Below, in pieces: positions 43,633 to 46,480 of a stretch of DNA of 46,480 bases. The notes under the pieces are model-generated. The model was given only the letters and a program-made list of their open reading frames with translations. It searched no databases and was not told where the DNA came from. Each line of letters begins with the position of its first letter. Position 1 is the first letter of the stretch. Position numbers and translations under genes: made by a program. The DNA lies in the NCBI GenBank assembly GCA_016934535.1, contig JAFGSQ010000042.1, forward strand, positions 1 through 46,480, read 5' to 3'. This stretch comes from a candidate division WOR-3 bacterium (GTDB lineage: Bacteria > SDB-A).

Positions 43633-44940
43633 TTATCCCGTAAAAAAAATATTTTTAATAATATTTACCCCGAACGAAGCGAGAATACTGCCTGCGACGA
43701 TAGCCGCTATTGCGGCGGCTTTTCCGAAATCCTGCGCCTTCAGACTTCCGATCAAGTGAGGATCGTTCGACATGTAGGCGCTGGCGGCGAAAAATTCTTC
43801 GCCGATTAAAGTGTAGTCGCAAGCCGCAACAAAAAAGGGCAGTTGTGAAGGGTCGGCGGTCCCCGATATCTGTATGGCTCCAATTGAATGTCCGGTTTCA
43901 GCCAATATCAGGGATTCGGCATAAAAATGACCCATAAGAAAAACAGTGGCCGGTTTCTCTCTGACCATTATTCCGTCAACCGCGGCCGCGTATCCGAATT
44001 GATCACCGGTAAGATAGAAAACCGAATTTTCATCGTAGGAGTCCGGTCTACCTTCCTGAATGTATGCCTGTCTGACTATTTCTTTTGCCGTGTTGTAAGC
44101 TACAGGGGCGATGGAAGGAACAGACAATTTGCTCTCATAATTAGCCACTCTTCTTGCGACTCTGCCGAGAATTATCATTCCCGCAATGGTTTGAACATCA
44201 TCCATGTCCATTATACCTGGGATGAACAACACATCCTTACCCATCTCGGTGGCTCTGCCGATGGCTTCGTCGACGGCATCAATTCCGCTCAGTTTTCTTA
44301 TGAAATACTTCTTTCCTCTGCCGGCGCTTCTTATGAAAAAAATGAGAAAAAAAGTAAATATAAGGCTTCCAGCAAACATCGAAATGCTCGACTTGGAAAA
44401 CCACGGTTTGTAATAGCTCATTTTTTCAGATTCGGCAGAAGTCAGGTTATGGTGTCCGTCAAAACAAGCAATAGCAAAATAACTGTATTTTTTTCCTTCG
44501 AGAATGTCTTCGTCTGCGTAAAGAGACGAATCCATCTTTAAAGAAACCGTGTCATTTCCGCACACTTTAAAAAGCATGACACTGTCGGGATAGATCCATT
44601 CTCTTCTGCCGTCTTTCACTGGGGGAAGTTCTGTGTAAATTCCCGTGCTGTCCAAACCGAATATCCCGTATGATATCTCAAACCTGAAAGTGCCGCTTTG
44701 TTCCGAAGAAAACTTCGCGGTTTCTATCTTGATTACTGAAGGAAAATTCCTCAAACAAAGTGTGTCGTCATAAAAAGGGATTTCAGTGATCCCGTCAGTT
44801 TCCTCTTCTTCCCGCGCCTCCTGAGAAGCTGAAACAGCAGTTTCCCGTTGAGCTGGAACGATTATTTTTGAAACAAAAAATGAAACTGCCGACGACAACA
44901 AAAAAAGGAACAGCAATAAAACGCCTATTGTTTTCGACAT
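43633..44940 (-). CDS. DUF6754-like membrane protein with extracytoplasmic FN3-like domain
   Basis: 435 aa: TM1 (6-25), an extracytoplasmic domain (about 50-175) that reads like a fibronectin type III fold (YSYFAIACFDGHHNLTSAESE), TM2 (about 183-204), a conserved soluble domain (about 210-405) with GKDVLFIPGIMDMDDVQTIAGM, FYLTGDQFGYAAAVDGIM and VFLMGHFYAESLILAE, and a glycine-rich C-terminal TM (about 408-430). I recall this architecture as DUF6754 from candidate phyla, but could not confirm it here. Function unknown. It heads the run through dnaE to buk. The ATG at 44940 has no Shine-Dalgarno, and a promoter ends 8 nt upstream. Confidence 0.75.
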   Translation of the reverse strand: MSKTIGVLLLFLFLLSSAVSFFVSKIIVPAQRETAVSASQEAREEEETDGITEIPFYDDTLCLRNFPSVIKIETAKFSSEQSGTFRFEISYGIFGLDSTGIYTELPPVKDGRREWIYPDSVMLFKVCGNDTVSLKMDSSLYADEDILEGKKYSYFAIACFDGHHNLTSAESEKMSYYKPWFSKSSISMFAGSLIFTFFLIFFIRSAGRGKKYFIRKLSGIDAVDEAIGRATEMGKDVLFIPGIMDMDDVQTIAGMIILGRVARRVANYESKLSVPSIAPVAYNTAKEIVRQAYIQEGRPDSYDENSVFYLTGDQFGYAAAVDGIMVREKPATVFLMGHFYAESLILAETGHSIGAIQISGTADPSQLPFFVAACDYTLIGEEFFAASAYMSNDPHLIGSLKAQDFGKAAAIAAIVAGSILASFGVNIIKNIFFTG

Positions 44941-44948
44941 ATAAAATT

Positions 44949-44977
44949 AGAATATTTTAAAACAAATCCACAGTCAA
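44949..44977 (-). promoter_or_regulatory. Promoter of the DUF6754-like/dnaE/buk run
   Basis: Minus strand: -35 TTGACT (44977-44972), 17-nt spacer, -10 TATTCT (44954-44949, 4 of 6), ending 8 nt before the ATG. The 10-bp palindrome CAATTAATTG (44979-44988) lies just upstream of the -35. The transcript would be nearly leaderless. Confidence 0.5.
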
Positions 44978-45063
44978 GCAATTAATTGACCGGCTTCACA
45001 AGACCACGATTCTCAGATAATTAAATGTCGGCAGATTTTTATACTCTTATTCTTCAGTCTCGC

Positions 45064-46401
45064 CTATTGTGTGTCCTTTGAATGCTTTCTGTAGAAAACC
45101 TCGAGAAAATGATGGCATTGCTGAGGCCTGTAAAGCCCGTTCATAATTGCCTTTGCCATGTGTTCGCACGACATGTAACCGCACGCGGCGCAGTTTTTTA
45201 TGTCTTCTTCGGTGAATTTTTCCATTTCCTCGTACAGAGCCTTTATCCCGTCTTCGTCCGGGTCTTCTAGTGTTTTGTAATTCTCGGATTTGTCCGTGTA
45301 TTTTCTCGAAAAATCTACGTCATTCATGTCTTCGAGTATTTTCTGGAGTTTTGAAAGAGCGTCCGGGTCAGGATAATTCTCTTTTTGCTGTTTTTCGAGC
45401 CTTTCACTCTGCAGTTTCAGTATCTCGTCTGTCGTCCTTTCGTCGTAATTCGTCCCCGTGCCTCTGTTGCAGCCGTGAAGACAGTTCAGTATGTCGACGA
45501 GAATTACGTCGCATTTTTTATCTTTTATTTCTTTTTCGAGCTCCTCGAAAAATTCCTCGTAAATTTCCTTGCCTTCCGTCCTTCTCACCTGATGCATTTT
45601 AAGCGGCACGTTATATCTTTTGAATGTCTCAAAAAGGCCTCCGGGCTGTGAATACAGAATACCTCTCTCCGCTTCCATCGGTCCGTCAAAATCCGTCGCG
45701 GGAAATTTTGAAAGATCGATTCCGTTTTTCTCCAGATATTTTTTAAGATTGGTTATTGTGACATTGTATGTTATCTGGCCCTTCGTGTTCGGGTCCTGAA
45801 ATTCGCGGCTTTTTGCTATGCAGGGGCTTATGAAGGCATGTTTCATTCCAGGGTGTTTTTTGTGGACCCATGCTGAAATGTCCATAACAGGACTGCCTGT
45901 CGGGGCTAAATAGGGTAAAAGTTCCGGTTTGTATATCTCTATAAAACTCACCACGGCAGGGCAGGGTTGAGCTATGACAGGTGTTTTAGCTCCCGCCTGT
46001 ATGGCTTTCAAATACTGATACGTTGTTATTTCGGCGCCGAAAGAGACGTCGAAGTTCATCTTGACACCAATCGATTTGAGCCAGCCCAAAAGATTCTTGA
46101 GCTGTCCCGGGAAATTTACGTCTACAGCTGGCGCTACGAGAGCGGCAATGTTCTCGCCTTTTTTCAGGTCTTCTATGAATCTTTCCGTGTCATCAACTAT
46201 GATTCTCGCATCGTGAGTACATGCTCTGACACAGTTCCCACAGCCAATGCAGAGATCGTGATTTACGGTGATGCCTTTCTCCAGGTCGGAAGCGTCGTTG
46301 CAATACTTGACCGGGCACACCTGAATGCAAACGTGACATTGAACGCACTTCTCACTGTCTACATCTACGACAGTCGGCAGGTGAAATTTCATCTCCGGCA
46401 T
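45064..46401 (-). CDS. [FeFe]-hydrogenase-like iron-sulfur protein, putative sensory type
   Basis: 445 aa from ATG 46401 (MPEMKFHLP); GGAGG 5 nt upstream decides this start over the in-frame ATG at 46413. Two N-terminal 4Fe-4S sites are complete (C19/22/25/29 and C51/54/57/61). The H-cluster region has QPCPAVV (C147), SPCIAKSRE (C194, K197) and NCLHGCNRGTG (C307, C311), so all four ligands of the cubane are present. The first cysteine of the usual TSCCP motif, which shuttles protons in catalytic enzymes, is replaced by proline. A C-terminal FeS motif (CAACGYMSC...C) resembles that of group C/D sensory hydrogenases; no PAS domain follows. It probably senses H2 or redox state. Activity would depend on HydEFG maturases, which are not in the window. 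Confidence 0.85.
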   Translation of the reverse strand: MPEMKFHLPTVVDVDSEKCVQCHVCIQVCPVKYCNDASDLEKGITVNHDLCIGCGNCVRACTHDARIIVDDTERFIEDLKKGENIAALVAPAVDVNFPGQLKNLLGWLKSIGVKMNFDVSFGAEITTYQYLKAIQAGAKTPVIAQPCPAVVSFIEIYKPELLPYLAPTGSPVMDISAWVHKKHPGMKHAFISPCIAKSREFQDPNTKGQITYNVTITNLKKYLEKNGIDLSKFPATDFDGPMEAERGILYSQPGGLFETFKRYNVPLKMHQVRRTEGKEIYEEFFEELEKEIKDKKCDVILVDILNCLHGCNRGTGTNYDERTTDEILKLQSERLEKQQKENYPDPDALSKLQKILEDMNDVDFSRKYTDKSENYKTLEDPDEDGIKALYEEMEKFTEEDIKNCAACGYMSCEHMAKAIMNGLYRPQQCHHFLEVFYRKHSKDTQ

Positions 46402-46431
46402 TGCATCCTCCATTTTTATTCTTATAAAATA

Positions 46432-46480
46432 TCAAAAACCTTCCCTCAGATCATCGTCTATGCTTTTACCGAGTATTTCC
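46432..46480 (-). CDS. 3' end of an unidentified gene
   Basis: The last 15 codons of a gene entering from the right edge, ending EILGKSIDDDLREGF and a TGA at 46432. The frame looks coding, and the gap to the hydrogenase-like start is only 30 nt, so the two are probably cotranscribed. Too short to identify. Confidence 0.5.
   Translation of the reverse strand, partial: EILGKSIDDDLREGF

Noticed and set aside
1-46480. tRNA, rRNA, CRISPR arrays, insertion sequences or prophage
   Set aside because: No cloverleaf-like or rRNA stretches, no regularly spaced repeats, and no transposase, integrase or phage structural proteins were seen on either strand.

Overview
The window looks like chromosomal DNA of an anaerobic, diderm (LPS-type) bacterium from a poorly cultured lineage. 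LptD, an O-antigen-ligase/Wzy_C protein and a beta-barrel candidate argue for an outer membrane. A glycyl-radical (class III) and a B12-type (class II) ribonucleotide reductase plus an [FeFe]-hydrogenase-like protein argue for anaerobic life. The DNA is moderately AT-rich and uses TTG starts often (six of the genes here). A four-gene membrane module headed by a DUF6754-like protein, and the general gene complement, remind me of candidate phyla of the WOR-3/Stahlbacteria type; that placement is an impression, not a result. I saw no rRNA, tRNA, CRISPR array, insertion sequence or prophage.

Layout. Almost everything is on the minus strand; only 19595-26031 holds plus-strand genes. (1) 12551 down to 1 is one tight, mostly overlapping run: two PilB-like ATPases, PilT, PilC, a PilS/PilR two-component pair, a Wzy_C ligase with C-terminal helical repeats, a WecA/MraY-type sugar-phosphate transferase and a truncated UDP-galactopyranose-mutase-like flavoprotein. 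It joins type IV pilus machinery and surface-glycan genes, with a good promoter just upstream of 12551. (2) 14004-12658: HU, Maf, and an HhH (ComEA-like) protein. (3) 19506-14119: a second sigma54-type histidine kinase/response regulator pair overlapping lptD. (4) A small plus-strand membrane ORF (19595-19876), then lepA-purD on minus. (5) Plus strand: an MltD-like lytic transglycosylase and a large lipoprotein, ending in a perfect hairpin terminator. (6) 34517-26082: nrdR-nrdD-nrdG-nrdJ, then a membrane protein with a degenerate SpoIIE/PP2C domain and a frameshifted glycosyltransferase. (7) 44940-34669: the DUF6754-like membrane module, DUF502, a CorC-like CBS protein, dnaE, a beta-barrel candidate and butyrate kinase, all closely spaced. 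(8) 46480-45064: the end of an unknown gene, then the [FeFe]-hydrogenase-like protein.

How they work together. The first block suggests co-expression of a pilus motor with the polysaccharide or glycan-transfer system that may decorate the pilus or the surface. The nrd block gives oxygen-independent dNTP synthesis by two routes under one NrdR-type repressor. The hydrogenase-like protein keeps the H-cluster 4Fe-4S ligands but lacks the proton-shuttle cysteine, which points to a sensor rather than a turnover enzyme. The most original element is the four-gene membrane module at 41557-44940, for which I can name no function.
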